The notes under the pieces were generated by a model. It worked only from the letters and a program-made list of their open reading frames with translations, was not told the origin of the DNA and did no database searches. A stretch of 64,000 nt of DNA from Stagnihabitans sp038231395. Lineage in GTDB: Bacteria > Pseudomonadota > Alphaproteobacteria > Rhodobacterales > Rhodobacteraceae. This document shows, piece by piece, positions 43,849 through 52,026 of this stretch; position 1 is the first letter of the stretch; every line of letters starts with the position of its first letter. The stretch covers positions 62,001 to 126,000 of the forward strand of contig JBBRLL010000002.1 in assembly GCA_038231395.1 (NCBI GenBank), written 5' to 3'. Made by a program: the position numbers and the translations under genes.

Positions 43849-44853
43849 TTATTGGACGAAGTTGTCCTTGTACCATTGCTTCCACTCGGTCTCGTGCGCG
43901 GCGGCCGCAACACCGTCCAGCAACACAAACGGAATGTCGGTCGTGCGGCCCTTTTTGGCAGCAACGCCCTCGATCACCGGGATCAGATAGTAGTCGGTGT
44001 CGTCACCGTCCTGCATCGCCGCCTGACCTTCCGGGCTGGTGATGAAGTCGATGAACTTCTTGACCGCATCCATGTGCTTGGTCTTGGCGCTGATGCCAAG
44101 GCTCGCGGGCAAAGCAACCGAACCCTCGGTCGGATAAACCACCGTCACAGGCTCACCGGCGAGCATTTTGGCGTAAATGCCGCTGTCTTGGTTGATGCCG
44201 ACCTTTGCGTCACCAGTCAGAAGCTCTTTGGTGACCTTGCCGCCACTTGCCAGACCCGAGATTGCCTTGTTGGTCAGGACGGATTTCAAGAGCGCCTTGC
44301 CCGCATCAACTCCATTGGTCTGAAACAGACCGGCGATGAACTGATAAGACGGGCCCGACAGGTTCGGATCCTTTGCAGCGACGAAGCCCGCGAATTTCGT
44401 CAGCTCAGCCCAGGATTTGGGCATGTCAGCTGCAGCGACTTTGGCGGTGTTGACTTCGATGGCAGAGGTGCTGGCGCTGGTCGGCAGCGACGCACGGTCA
44501 GCCGGGATCAGCGTCTTGCCAAGCGCGTTGTATTTGGTGGCCGCATAAATCTCGGCCGGGATCGGCTGGATGACACCGTCGGCCAGCATCCGCTCAAACA
44601 CGGCAGAACCGTCAAGCCAGACGAAGTCGAACTGCGGATTGCTGCCCTCAGCCGCGATTTTGCCCAGCGTCTCGCCGGTTGAACCGGGTTCGACGACATC
44701 AACGGTGACACCGGTTGCCTTGGTGAAGGCCTCGGTGACATGGCTTGCAAAGTCGAGCGCATCATACATCACCAGATCGGCGGCCTGCACAGGTGCAGTC
44801 AGGGCCACGCTGCCCAGAAGTGCTGCCACGGAAAGGAAAGAACGGTTGAACAT
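43849..44853 (-). CDS. Periplasmic substrate-binding protein of Fbp-type ABC importer
   Basis: A 334-residue exported binding protein with a signal peptide ending PVQA (residue 24). The mature chain begins ADLVMYDALDFASHVTEAFTKATGVTVDVVEPGSTGETLGKIAAEG, the typical opening of the iron(III)/2-aminoethylphosphonate class of extracellular binding proteins (class II fold), and contains FDFVWLDGSAVFERM and the late FITSPEGQAAMQDG block. The tyrosine pair of true ferric-binding proteins cannot be placed with confidence, so a phosphonate or other anion is equally possible. A GGAGA site precedes the start. First transport gene after the RpiR regulator. Confidence 0.85.
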   Translation of the reverse strand: MFNRSFLSVAALLGSVALTAPVQAADLVMYDALDFASHVTEAFTKATGVTVDVVEPGSTGETLGKIAAEGSNPQFDFVWLDGSAVFERMLADGVIQPIPAEIYAATKYNALGKTLIPADRASLPTSASTSAIEVNTAKVAAADMPKSWAELTKFAGFVAAKDPNLSGPSYQFIAGLFQTNGVDAGKALLKSVLTNKAISGLASGGKVTKELLTGDAKVGINQDSGIYAKMLAGEPVTVVYPTEGSVALPASLGISAKTKHMDAVKKFIDFITSPEGQAAMQDGDDTDYYLIPVIEGVAAKKGRTTDIPFVLLDGVAAAAHETEWKQWYKDNFVQ

Positions 44854-44895
44854 TTCAGTCTCCAGTTGGGGTAAGGATGGGAGTCCACGGGTGGA

Positions 44896-45816
44896 TTAAC
44901 GGCTCGATGGGGGTGGATCGGCTGTTTGCGGCTTTCGCGTGCCGCGCTTGCGCCATTCGGCGTCGATTGTGCCGCGCAGCGTGCTGAGAAGATCAAGCGC
45001 GGTCAGGGCGCGGTCAGGGTCACGGGCGGCAAGGCCCAGAATCAACGCTTCAACCAGCACCATCGTGCCGCCGTGCATGGCAAGGTGATCGGCCCGACCA
45101 CGCGGCACGGGCAGGACCACGGCGACCCTGTCGGCCACAATTGGACCAAGGCTGTCACTGATCAGGACAACCTTGGCACCGCAGTCTGCCGCGCGGTCGA
45201 ACAGCAGGCGCAGTTCGCGGTACATCGGCGCATAGCCAAACGCGATCACCACATCATCGGTGTCGATCCAGATTAGCCGATCGGCAAAGGCCACGCCCGA
45301 AACCGCCATGGCATGCGAGCGCAATCCGATCCGGTTCAGCTGCAATGCCGCGTATTCGGCGATGGCACCAGAGGGGCCGATGCCAAAGACATGCCGGGTG
45401 CGTCCGCTTGCCACAACCTCGACGGCGCGGGCAAAGACGGTGGCAAAGTCCGGGCGGCGCAAAACCGCCAACACCTGATCGTGCAGGTCCACAACGTGGG
45501 TCAGCACCTGCGCCGGGTCGCTGCCGGTTTCATCCAGCGTGCGCGCCAAAAGACCGGCGGGCGAGGCGGCACCGGTCAAATCCTGCAAAAGGTCCTCGCG
45601 CAGCGCTGCCAGCGTTTCGTACCCCATGGCGCGCGCCGTGCGCACCACTGTGGCATCGCTGACCCCGGCAAGCTCGGCAATCTGCGCGGCAGAGCCCAGA
45701 ACGGCCCGCTCTTTTTGACCCGCGATGAAACGGGCCAAGCGCTGTTCTGCCGGTGCCATCTGGCCCAGAGACGCTGCAACGCGGTCATCAAAGCTTTGTC
45801 GTACTGTCTGCGTCAT
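44896..45816 (-). CDS. RpiR/MurR-family transcriptional regulator
   Basis: A 306-residue regulator with an N-terminal HTH_6 domain (AQIAELAGVSDATVVRTARAMGYETLAALREDL, about 40-75) and a C-terminal SIS domain that binds phosphosugars or related ligands (HVFGIGPSGAIAEYAALQLNRIGL, about 140-165). RpiR regulators usually control the operon they stand beside; here it is the first gene of the Fbp-type importer operon and is divergent from the MFS gene. A SIS ligand domain fits a phosphorylated, sugar-like or phosphonate effector better than iron. No clear Shine-Dalgarno precedes the ATG. Confidence 0.88.
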   Translation of the reverse strand: MTQTVRQSFDDRVAASLGQMAPAEQRLARFIAGQKERAVLGSAAQIAELAGVSDATVVRTARAMGYETLAALREDLLQDLTGAASPAGLLARTLDETGSDPAQVLTHVVDLHDQVLAVLRRPDFATVFARAVEVVASGRTRHVFGIGPSGAIAEYAALQLNRIGLRSHAMAVSGVAFADRLIWIDTDDVVIAFGYAPMYRELRLLFDRAADCGAKVVLISDSLGPIVADRVAVVLPVPRGRADHLAMHGGTMVLVEALILGLAARDPDRALTALDLLSTLRGTIDAEWRKRGTRKPQTADPPPSSR

Positions 45817-46078
45817 GGCGCCATGTCATGTTTGCTACCGACTGCCCTGATAAGTCGGGAATGCGACAGGCAGATTACAGCGATGTAACGGTTCTTCATG
45901 CGCAGCCCCGGCGTCGCAAAATCCGGTGGCGCGAAAGCAATCATTTTTGCCGATGGCACAGCAGGCCCGTTGAAAGCGCGGAATGCGGCCCGCCTTGGGT
46001 CAGGAATTTGACTGTCTTGCGGGGACCATGCCAAACACCGGGTGAAGCCCCAAGCCGGGCCAAACCGGAGCATTGAAG

Positions 46079-47287
46079 ATGGGTGTGTTCGGGCGACAGT
46101 TCAGACCCGAGACATATGTGTTCACGGCACGCGCGCTTCGCGATTTTGGCGACGGCTTCGTGGCGATTGTCCTTCCGGTTTATCTTTTGTCGCAGGGTGT
46201 AACCGCGTTTGAGGTTGGCATTCTGTCAACCGTGTCGCTTTTAGGAACCGCGTGCCTGACCCTTGCCGTCGGATTTCTGAGGCCAAGGCATGGCAACCGG
46301 CAGGTGCTTTTGGCCGCAGCGGCCCTTATGGTCGTGACCGGAGCGGCCTTTGCGACAGTTCATGTCTTCGCGGTTCTGCTTTTGGTGGCCTTTGTCGGCA
46401 CGATCAACCCAACCGCCGGAAGCGTCAGTGTCTTTGTGCCGCTGGAGCAGGCCGTGCTGGCTGATCAGGTGGATGACGCCCACCGCACCCGGTTCTTTGC
46501 CAGATACAGTCTGGCCGGCGCGCTGGCCGCTGCCGTCGGCGCGTTGTTTGCCGGAGCGCCGGATCTGGTGGTGCAAAGCGGCCTGAACCGCACGGCTGCG
46601 ATTGCAGCAATGTTCATGCTTTATGGCGGCTTGGGCGGTCTGGTCGGCCTGCTTTACGCGCAGATACCCAAGACGCCAGTCGCGATGCGAAACGCCCCGG
46701 CATCGGTCCTCGGGCCGTCGCGTGGCATCGTCCTTCGGCTGGCAGCGCTGTTCAGCCTTGACGCCTTTGCCGGCGGATTTGTGGTGCAGTCCCTGTTGGC
46801 GTTGTGGCTGTTTGAGCGGTTTGCGATGTCATTGCCTGCCGCCGCCGCGTTTTTCTTCTGGAGCGGTCTCTTGTCTGCCTTCTCTTTTCCGGTTGCAGTC
46901 TGGCTGTCGCGGCGCATCGGGTTGTTGAATACGATGGTCTTCACGCATATCCCTTCCAGCATTGCGTTGATCCTGGCCGCCGTGGCGCCGTCGCTGCCGG
47001 TTGTCCTGGTGCTGCTGTCGGTTCGGGCGGCGCTGTCGCAAATGGACGTGCCAACCCGGTCCTCGTATCTGATGGCTGTCGTCACACCACCCGAGCGCGC
47101 TGCCGCCGCAAGTTTTACCGCGGTTCCGCGCAGCCTTGCCGCGGCTGCGAGCCCGGTGCTTGCTGGCGCGCTCTTTGCGGCGTCCCATCAAGCGTGGCCA
47201 CTGAGCTTGTGTGGCGGCCTGAAGATCACCTATGATCGGCTGCTCCTTTGGCAGTTCCGGCAGATCAAACCACCGGAGGAGCGGTGA
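46079..47287 (+). CDS. MFS transporter
   Basis: A 402-residue major facilitator with about twelve hydrophobic helices and no soluble extension. The N-terminal part reads RALRDFGDGFVAIVLPVYLLSQGVTAFEVGILSTVSLLG, the usual first two helices of a drug- or metabolite-exporter type MFS, and the C-terminus ends LCGGLKITYDRLLLWQFRQIKPPEER. The transported compound is not apparent. The start at 46079 is preferred over the TTG at 46073 because GGAG lies eight bases upstream. It is divergent from the RpiR gene across 262 bp in which I see no other feature. Confidence 0.85.
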   Translation: MGVFGRQFRPETYVFTARALRDFGDGFVAIVLPVYLLSQGVTAFEVGILSTVSLLGTACLTLAVGFLRPRHGNRQVLLAAAALMVVTGAAFATVHVFAVLLLVAFVGTINPTAGSVSVFVPLEQAVLADQVDDAHRTRFFARYSLAGALAAAVGALFAGAPDLVVQSGLNRTAAIAAMFMLYGGLGGLVGLLYAQIPKTPVAMRNAPASVLGPSRGIVLRLAALFSLDAFAGGFVVQSLLALWLFERFAMSLPAAAAFFFWSGLLSAFSFPVAVWLSRRIGLLNTMVFTHIPSSIALILAAVAPSLPVVLVLLSVRAALSQMDVPTRSSYLMAVVTPPERAAAASFTAVPRSLAAAASPVLAGALFAASHQAWPLSLCGGLKITYDRLLLWQFRQIKPPEER

Positions 47288-47595
47288 ATTGGCAGGTCAG
47301 TCCGGTGGCATGCCGCCAGATGAAAACGACGCAGCCTTGGAAAAGGTGAAGTCTTGCCCAGCCCGAAGAATGGCGTTGCGCGCAAGGCCGCGCGTTGGCG
47401 TTCAGCCCGGCACCGCCAAGCACCCCACGTGCCGCGTGGCCTTGCGCCGCCCAAATCGTCACAAAACCGACGGGTCCGGCACGCATAGTGGCGCATGGGG
47501 TACGACCTTTCGCCGTCGTCCGGCTGGCCTTCGGGTCGGCCTCGGTTCGGCGAACCTGTGCCTCCAGCCGCAAACCATCACCCGAAAGGACCATC
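47288..47595. other. 308-bp gap without a gene
   Basis: No convincing gene lies between the MFS stop and the lipase start. A short hairpin (ccacg/cgtgg with a 5-nt loop, near 47428-47442) and a gaaagga ribosome binding site at the right end are all that I see; open frames here run through from the flanking genes. Confidence 0.5.
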
Positions 47596-48576
47596 ATGCG
47601 CGCCCGTTTGTTGACCGCCGCTGCCCTCGCTTTTGCCCTTGTCGCGCCGCACGCGCAGGCTGCCGTTTCCGACTACACCAGTTTCCTCGTGTTTGGCGAC
47701 AGCCTGTCGGACAACGGCAATCTTTATGCGGCACAGGGTGGCGATGCCAATCCTGATGCCATCCCGACCTCGCCGCCCTACTACAAGGGACGGTTTTCCA
47801 ACGGCCCGGTCTGGGCCGAGCATGTGGCCGATGCTTTTACCGCAGCGGGCCACTTCAGCGCCAACTTTGCCTTCGGCAAGGCGGACGCTTTGACCAACGC
47901 CGATCCTGTACCAGACCTTGGAACGCAGATCGGCCTGTTCGCCGCCAATGTGCCGCAAGTTGTGCTGGGCAACCGTCCGTTGGCCTCGGTCTGGTTCGGC
48001 GCGAACGACCTGTTCGACGCGCTGGATGCCAATGTGGCCGACATCGGGGCCTCCGGACGCGCGGCTGCGGACGGCGTAGCTGCGGGCATTATGGCGCTGG
48101 CACAGTCCGGCATCACCGATTTTCTGGTGCCGAACCTGGCGGATTTGGGCAAAACGCCGTTCTACACGTTGTTTGAGCCGCAGAACTCTGCCGCCGCAAC
48201 CGCTGGTACCAACGCGTTCAACTTGGAACTTGCGCTGAACATTGCCAAGTTGCGCAGTTCTGGGCTGAACATAACGGCTCTGGACACGTCCAGCCTGTTT
48301 GACGAGATACGCCTTGACCCTGCTGCCTTTGGCCTGACTGACACGACCACACCCTGTGTCGTGCCCGGCGTATCGGTGTGCGACCCGGCCATGTTCGACA
48401 AGCTGGCGTTTTTTGACTGGGTCCATCCCAACCGCATTGTGCATCAGGTGATCGCGGACAGGGTGATCGAAGCGCTGAACGCGGCGCCGGTTCCGCTGCC
48501 TGCCTCGGCCCTGCTGCTTGGCCTTGGGCTTGCAGGTCTGGGTGGTCTGCGTCGTCTCGCGGTTCGCCGAGTGTGA
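47596..48576 (+). CDS. Exported GDSL lipase/esterase with VPLPA-type sorting tail
   Basis: A 326-residue protein. The start at 47596 follows gaaagga. A signal peptide ends at AQA (residue 22). GDSL-hydrolase blocks are visible: FGDSLSDNGN (nucleophile Ser, near residue 35), WFGANDLFD (GxND, block III) and FDWVHPNRIVH (Asp-x-x-His, block V), so the catalytic set looks complete. The C-terminus is VPLPASALLLGLGLAGLGGLRRLAVRRV, a VPLPA-CTERM sorting tail: a short motif, one hydrophobic helix and basic end. Such proteins are handled by an exosortase and linked to exopolysaccharide. No exosortase gene is in this window. Confidence 0.9.
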   Translation: MRARLLTAAALAFALVAPHAQAAVSDYTSFLVFGDSLSDNGNLYAAQGGDANPDAIPTSPPYYKGRFSNGPVWAEHVADAFTAAGHFSANFAFGKADALTNADPVPDLGTQIGLFAANVPQVVLGNRPLASVWFGANDLFDALDANVADIGASGRAAADGVAAGIMALAQSGITDFLVPNLADLGKTPFYTLFEPQNSAAATAGTNAFNLELALNIAKLRSSGLNITALDTSSLFDEIRLDPAAFGLTDTTTPCVVPGVSVCDPAMFDKLAFFDWVHPNRIVHQVIADRVIEALNAAPVPLPASALLLGLGLAGLGGLRRLAVRRV

Positions 48577-48593
48577 TCCCGTGTTTCGGCATG

Positions 48594-48615
48594 ACCGGGT
48601 GCGGCTGTACCCGGT
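48594..48615 (+). terminator. Hairpin after the GDSL lipase gene
   Basis: A perfect 7-bp stem (48594-48600 with 48609-48615) with an 8-nt loop lies 18 bp beyond the stop. There is no T-run, so termination is only plausible. Confidence 0.4.
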
Positions 48616-48726
48616 TCTGCCTGATCTGTGGCCGGGGCTTTAAGACCAACTGCCCGACCCTATAGCGCATGCCCAAGGCTTGTTTTCCGGCCCGTCTATC
48701 CGTCATAAGCGGGCTGGGAGGACGCA

Positions 48727-49206
48727 ATGTTCAGCACATGGAAGCAAGAAAAGGCAATTGAAGCTTTGGTGGATGAGGCTACGGCGCTGGCGGAAAAGCT
48801 TGCGGGGGCCAAGAAGCATATTGTGGACAGCCATGCCGCCGCTGCGCAGTTCTGGGCCGCGTCTTACCTTGCCACCGGGCAGAACCTTTATGACCTGACT
48901 GTCTGGAAGCCGGCAGCCGTGATCCGCTTTGCAGCCACCCTGCAAACCAGAATCGCCGCTCTGCGCAAGAAGCGTGAGTATGACAGCAGCGACGGTCTGG
49001 CGGTCTGGCTTCACACCGCACGCGCCGTAACCGAGCCCCGGATCGCACCAGCGGTCCGCGACATCTGGCAGCATCTGATGAACGCCGGGTCGAATGCGGA
49101 TGCGATGGCACGGGACCTGATGCAAGACGCAGGCTTACCTATCGACCAAGACCGCCGCGCGCCCACGGGATTCAGTGTCGTTGATCAGGGCGAAGGGTCC
49201 GCCTGA
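48727..49206 (+). CDS. Small conserved-looking hypothetical protein
   Basis: A 159-residue helical protein: MFSTWKQEKAIEALVDEATALAEKLAGAKKHIVDSHAAAAQFW at the start and IAPAVRDIWQHLMNAGSNADAMARDLMQDAGLP near the end. It has no signal peptide, membrane segment or catalytic motif that I can name. The start has a good ggagg five bases upstream, and codon use is normal, so it is likely real. It is co-directional with the lipase and the next TPR gene, but spacing (150 and 113 bp) speaks against a tight operon. Confidence 0.75.
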   Translation: MFSTWKQEKAIEALVDEATALAEKLAGAKKHIVDSHAAAAQFWAASYLATGQNLYDLTVWKPAAVIRFAATLQTRIAALRKKREYDSSDGLAVWLHTARAVTEPRIAPAVRDIWQHLMNAGSNADAMARDLMQDAGLPIDQDRRAPTGFSVVDQGEGSA

Positions 49207-49319
49207 CGCAACCGGGTTGGGATGTCAAAGCGCGCCAAAGCCTTGGTTTTGGCATCATGGACATGGTCATCTTCGCCCTTATGATAACTCCTTTTCCATG
49301 CTAGCTTTCACCCTTGGAC

Positions 49320-50273
49320 ATGGACAGATCGGGAGAGACCGGCGTGCAGGCAGCGGACACGGCACAGCTCTTTCGGCGCTGCATCGACGCCCTGAACCAG
49401 AGCAATGTTGCCGAAGCCGAAGCCTGCGGTCAGCGTTTGTTGGTGCTTGGGCCGAACGATGCCGCCGTTTTGCAACTTATGGCGCAGATCAGGATGGCGG
49501 CTGGCAAGCTGGCCGAGGCAGAACGCTTTGCCAGTGCAAGCCTCTCGTTGCGGCCGAACCACCCAGCCACTCTTTTGCTCGGCGGTCGGATCGCTTGGGC
49601 GGCAGGCGATTGGGCTTTGGCGGAAGCTCGGTTGCGCCGGGCCAACACAAGCGCATCGCAGGGCCCGGAGGCGGCGTTTGCGCTGTGTGCTTTTTTGATT
49701 GAAGCGGAAGCGGGGTGGCCAACTGTGTTGGCGTCGCTGCACCTGCGCTTTCAGAATCATGGAACCGGTTGGGTCGAAATCGGGCGGGTTCTGGAACGCA
49801 AGGGCGAGGGGAAGGCGGCGCTGGCAGCCTACGATCAGGCGGCAAAAACCCTAAGCGCCGCCCCCCTTCACAGTGCGCGCGGCGGTTTGCTGCATGCCGA
49901 AGGTCAGCTTGACCTAGCGTCGGAGGCGTTGAACCGCGCCGTGACGATGGATCCCGGATTGGTGCTAGGCTGGTTCAAACTGGGCCTTTTGCGGCAGGAT
50001 CAGCACGACTTGTCGGGGGCGGTCGCAGCCTATCGGCAGGCGCTGACCCTGCGGCCCGATCTGGCAGAGGCGGAAACCAACCTTGGCGTCGTCTTGCAAG
50101 AGATGGGCGACCTTCCTGGAGCCAAACGGGCCTATGGCCGCGCCATCCTGCTGCGCCCCGACAGTTTCGGCCCCATCGCACAGGCCCTGACGATGGCGCC
50201 CGTCGGAGAGGTGTGGATGGACCTTGCCGCGTTGCGCGCTCATCTGGAGGAAGAAGGCCGCTTGGCACGATAG
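49320..50273 (+). CDS. TPR-repeat protein
   Basis: A 317-residue cytoplasmic protein made almost wholly of TPR-like helical pairs, for example AEAERFASASLSLRPNHPATLLLGGRIAWAAGDWALAEARLRRA, ASEALNRAVTMDPGLVLGWFKLGLLRQDQHDLSGAVAAYRQALTLRPDLAEAETNLGVVLQEMGDLPGAKRAYGRAILLRPDSF. Such proteins are scaffolds; no partner can be named. There is no signal peptide. ATG at 49320 is preferred over a TTG two codons earlier, but no strong Shine-Dalgarno supports either. Its 3' end overlaps the convergent gene by 34 bp. Confidence 0.8.
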   Translation: MDRSGETGVQAADTAQLFRRCIDALNQSNVAEAEACGQRLLVLGPNDAAVLQLMAQIRMAAGKLAEAERFASASLSLRPNHPATLLLGGRIAWAAGDWALAEARLRRANTSASQGPEAAFALCAFLIEAEAGWPTVLASLHLRFQNHGTGWVEIGRVLERKGEGKAALAAYDQAAKTLSAAPLHSARGGLLHAEGQLDLASEALNRAVTMDPGLVLGWFKLGLLRQDQHDLSGAVAAYRQALTLRPDLAEAETNLGVVLQEMGDLPGAKRAYGRAILLRPDSFGPIAQALTMAPVGEVWMDLAALRAHLEEEGRLAR

Positions 50274-50953
50274 GTCTTGCGATAGACGCCCGGCGTGCTT
50301 AACAGGGCCGCCGCGGTATCATCATAGGCCTGCACGCGGTCAGGCGACAGCGGCGCGCACACCAGATCCAACGCGTCGCGTGAGACGGGGAAACACTGCG
50401 CGACCGGGGTTCCTGCGGGCAGCACGCCTTCGAAATCAGGCACCTCCCACGTCGCGGGGAACAGGATGCCGACAGCGTTGAAACTGTCGCAGTCCACCAG
50501 CCCCGTCACCGTGCGAAACGGAAGATCGCCGCGATTGACCGGGTGGGTGGCAAACAGCGAAAAGCCCGGCTCAAGCTCAATCGTCCAGAAGCTGTTGAAT
50601 TTGATCACCGTCCGTGCAGAAGATTGCAACGGCGCGCCGGTGATCTGTTCGGGCACGTGAAAGCTAAGCGGTGCGCGCGGATGCCGATGCGCCGACAGGT
50701 CCGGTAAATCCCAAGACCATGAGAATTTGCCGCCCGAAACCGTCACATCGCACGGCAGCGTCATCAGGAAGCCATGGGTCAGTGCGTCAACGAAGGGCGG
50801 GCATTGCTTGACGGTGCGCACGCCAACGCCGTGGGTTTGTGACAGAACTTCGGCGGGCATGGCGCGCAACCACTCGGGCAAGGCGTCGCGGGCCCGCACC
50901 GGTTTGGGAAGGTGGTCTTGCAGCGCTGGATCGCAGCGAAAGATGATCTTCAC
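50240..50953 (-). CDS. Unknown protein, possibly DUF6065-like
   Basis: A protein of about 237 residues without signal peptide. Features: RDALPEWLRAMPAEV near the start, TVKQCPPFVDALTHGFLMTLPCDVTV, and HVPEQITGAPL ... IKFNSFWTIELEPGFSLFATHPVNR in the middle. This pattern brings the uncharacterised DUF6065 group to mind, but I am not sure of it. The start: the ATG at 50962 has AAGGGAG directly against it (no spacer), whereas the GTG at 50953 lies nine bases from that motif, so I place the start there. It is convergent with the TPR gene and lies just upstream of, not in, the glp cluster. Confidence 0.65.
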   Translation of the reverse strand: MKIIFRCDPALQDHLPKPVRARDALPEWLRAMPAEVLSQTHGVGVRTVKQCPPFVDALTHGFLMTLPCDVTVSGGKFSWSWDLPDLSAHRHPRAPLSFHVPEQITGAPLQSSARTVIKFNSFWTIELEPGFSLFATHPVNRGDLPFRTVTGLVDCDSFNAVGILFPATWEVPDFEGVLPAGTPVAQCFPVSRDALDLVCAPLSPDRVQAYDDTAAALLSTPGVYRKTYRAKRPSSSR

Positions 50954-50994
50954 GGCGCGCATCTCCCTTCAAGGCGTGCAGTCTGGATCAAGGC

Positions 50995-51765
50995 CTACAG
51001 TTTGGGTTGGGCGACCAGAACCTTGGTGGACCAATCTTCGCACCGCGACATCAGATCACCCGGCAGCGCCTGATCAATGAACAAAACGTCTATCTCGGAC
51101 AGGGAACACAACCGCACCGGGGCCGACCGTTCAAACTTGCTGATGTCGGTCACCAGAAAGCTTTGCCTGGCCTGACGCAGGATCGCTTTTGAGACCCGCA
51201 CCTCGGACAGATCGAAATCCAGCAGGTCCCCGTCGGCGTCCATCGCAGAGCAGCCGACCACCGCGAAATCAACCTTGAACTTCTCGAAAAATTCGGTGGC
51301 CAATTCGCCGATCAGCCCGCCATCGGTGCGCCGCAACGTGCCGCCCGCCACCAGAACCTCGCAACTGGGATTGGACAGAAGAATGAGGGCGATGTTGATG
51401 TTGTTGGTCACCACGGTCAGGTTGCGATGGGCCAGCAATTCGCGCGCGACGGCTTCGGTGGTCGAACCAAGGTTCATGATCACCGAGGCGTTGTCCGGTA
51501 TTGCTGCAGCACAGGCGCGGGCAACGTCGGCCTTGGCCGCCTCGTTCATCCTGCGGCGTTCCTCGTAGGCAATGTTGACCACGCCGGTGCGGGCCACGGC
51601 ACCCCCATGGACACGGTCCAGAAACCCCGCTTCGGAAAGTTCGGCCAGATCCCTGCGGATTGTCTGAACCGAAACGTCAAAACGTGAGGCCAGTGTTTCA
51701 ACACCGCCCCGGCCTTCGGAACGGACCATGGCCAGGATTTCAGTTTGCCGGATGCTGAGTGCCAC
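50995..51765 (-). CDS. glpR: GlpR: DeoR-family repressor of glycerol genes
   Basis: A 256-residue DeoR-family regulator. The N-terminal winged helix is RQTEILAMVRSEGRGGVETLASRFDVSVQTIRRDLAELSEAGFLDRVHGGAV (1-60). The C-terminal ligand-binding part has SVIMNLGSTTEAVARELLAHRNLTVVTNNINIALIL and GGLIGELATEFFEKFKVDFAVVGCSAMDADGDLLDFDLSEVRVSKAIL, typical of GlpR, whose effector is glycerol 3-phosphate. The start is a GTG with GGAGGA six bases upstream. It is divergent from glpD across 261 bp that contain a candidate operator, so it should control the glp operon and possibly itself. Confidence 0.9.
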   Translation of the reverse strand: MALSIRQTEILAMVRSEGRGGVETLASRFDVSVQTIRRDLAELSEAGFLDRVHGGAVARTGVVNIAYEERRRMNEAAKADVARACAAAIPDNASVIMNLGSTTEAVARELLAHRNLTVVTNNINIALILLSNPSCEVLVAGGTLRRTDGGLIGELATEFFEKFKVDFAVVGCSAMDADGDLLDFDLSEVRVSKAILRQARQSFLVTDISKFERSAPVRLCSLSEIDVLFIDQALPGDLMSRCEDWSTKVLVAQPKL

Positions 51766-51943
51766 AGACGTTCCTCCTCACGCCCGACCCGAACGCGCCC
51801 GAAAAATTGCTTCCCGGATATTGGTCGGAAAAGCAAGTGCGCTCTACGGGATGTGCCGGGGGATGTGCCGGCGTTTCAAGCTTACGTCACCGAATATACG
51901 AGGTATTTGGAACATGTCCATACTTGGATGCTCGCTTCCTGCC

Positions 51944-51965
51944 AAATCGAACATAAAGCGAAATT
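51944..51965. promoter_or_regulatory. Candidate GlpR operator
   Basis: Two direct copies of a CGAA-type half site (TCGAACATA and GCGAAATTA on the + strand) are spaced 11 bp apart, one helical turn, and 62 bp before the glpD start. On the minus strand they read as TTTCG/GTTCG repeats, the pattern I recall for alphaproteobacterial GlpR sites. Confidence 0.45.
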
Positions 51966-52026
51966 AACCTTGACCGGTGCGCGGCAATCGTGGCACGTTT
52001 GAAAGGCACGGTGGGGGGAGACCAAG

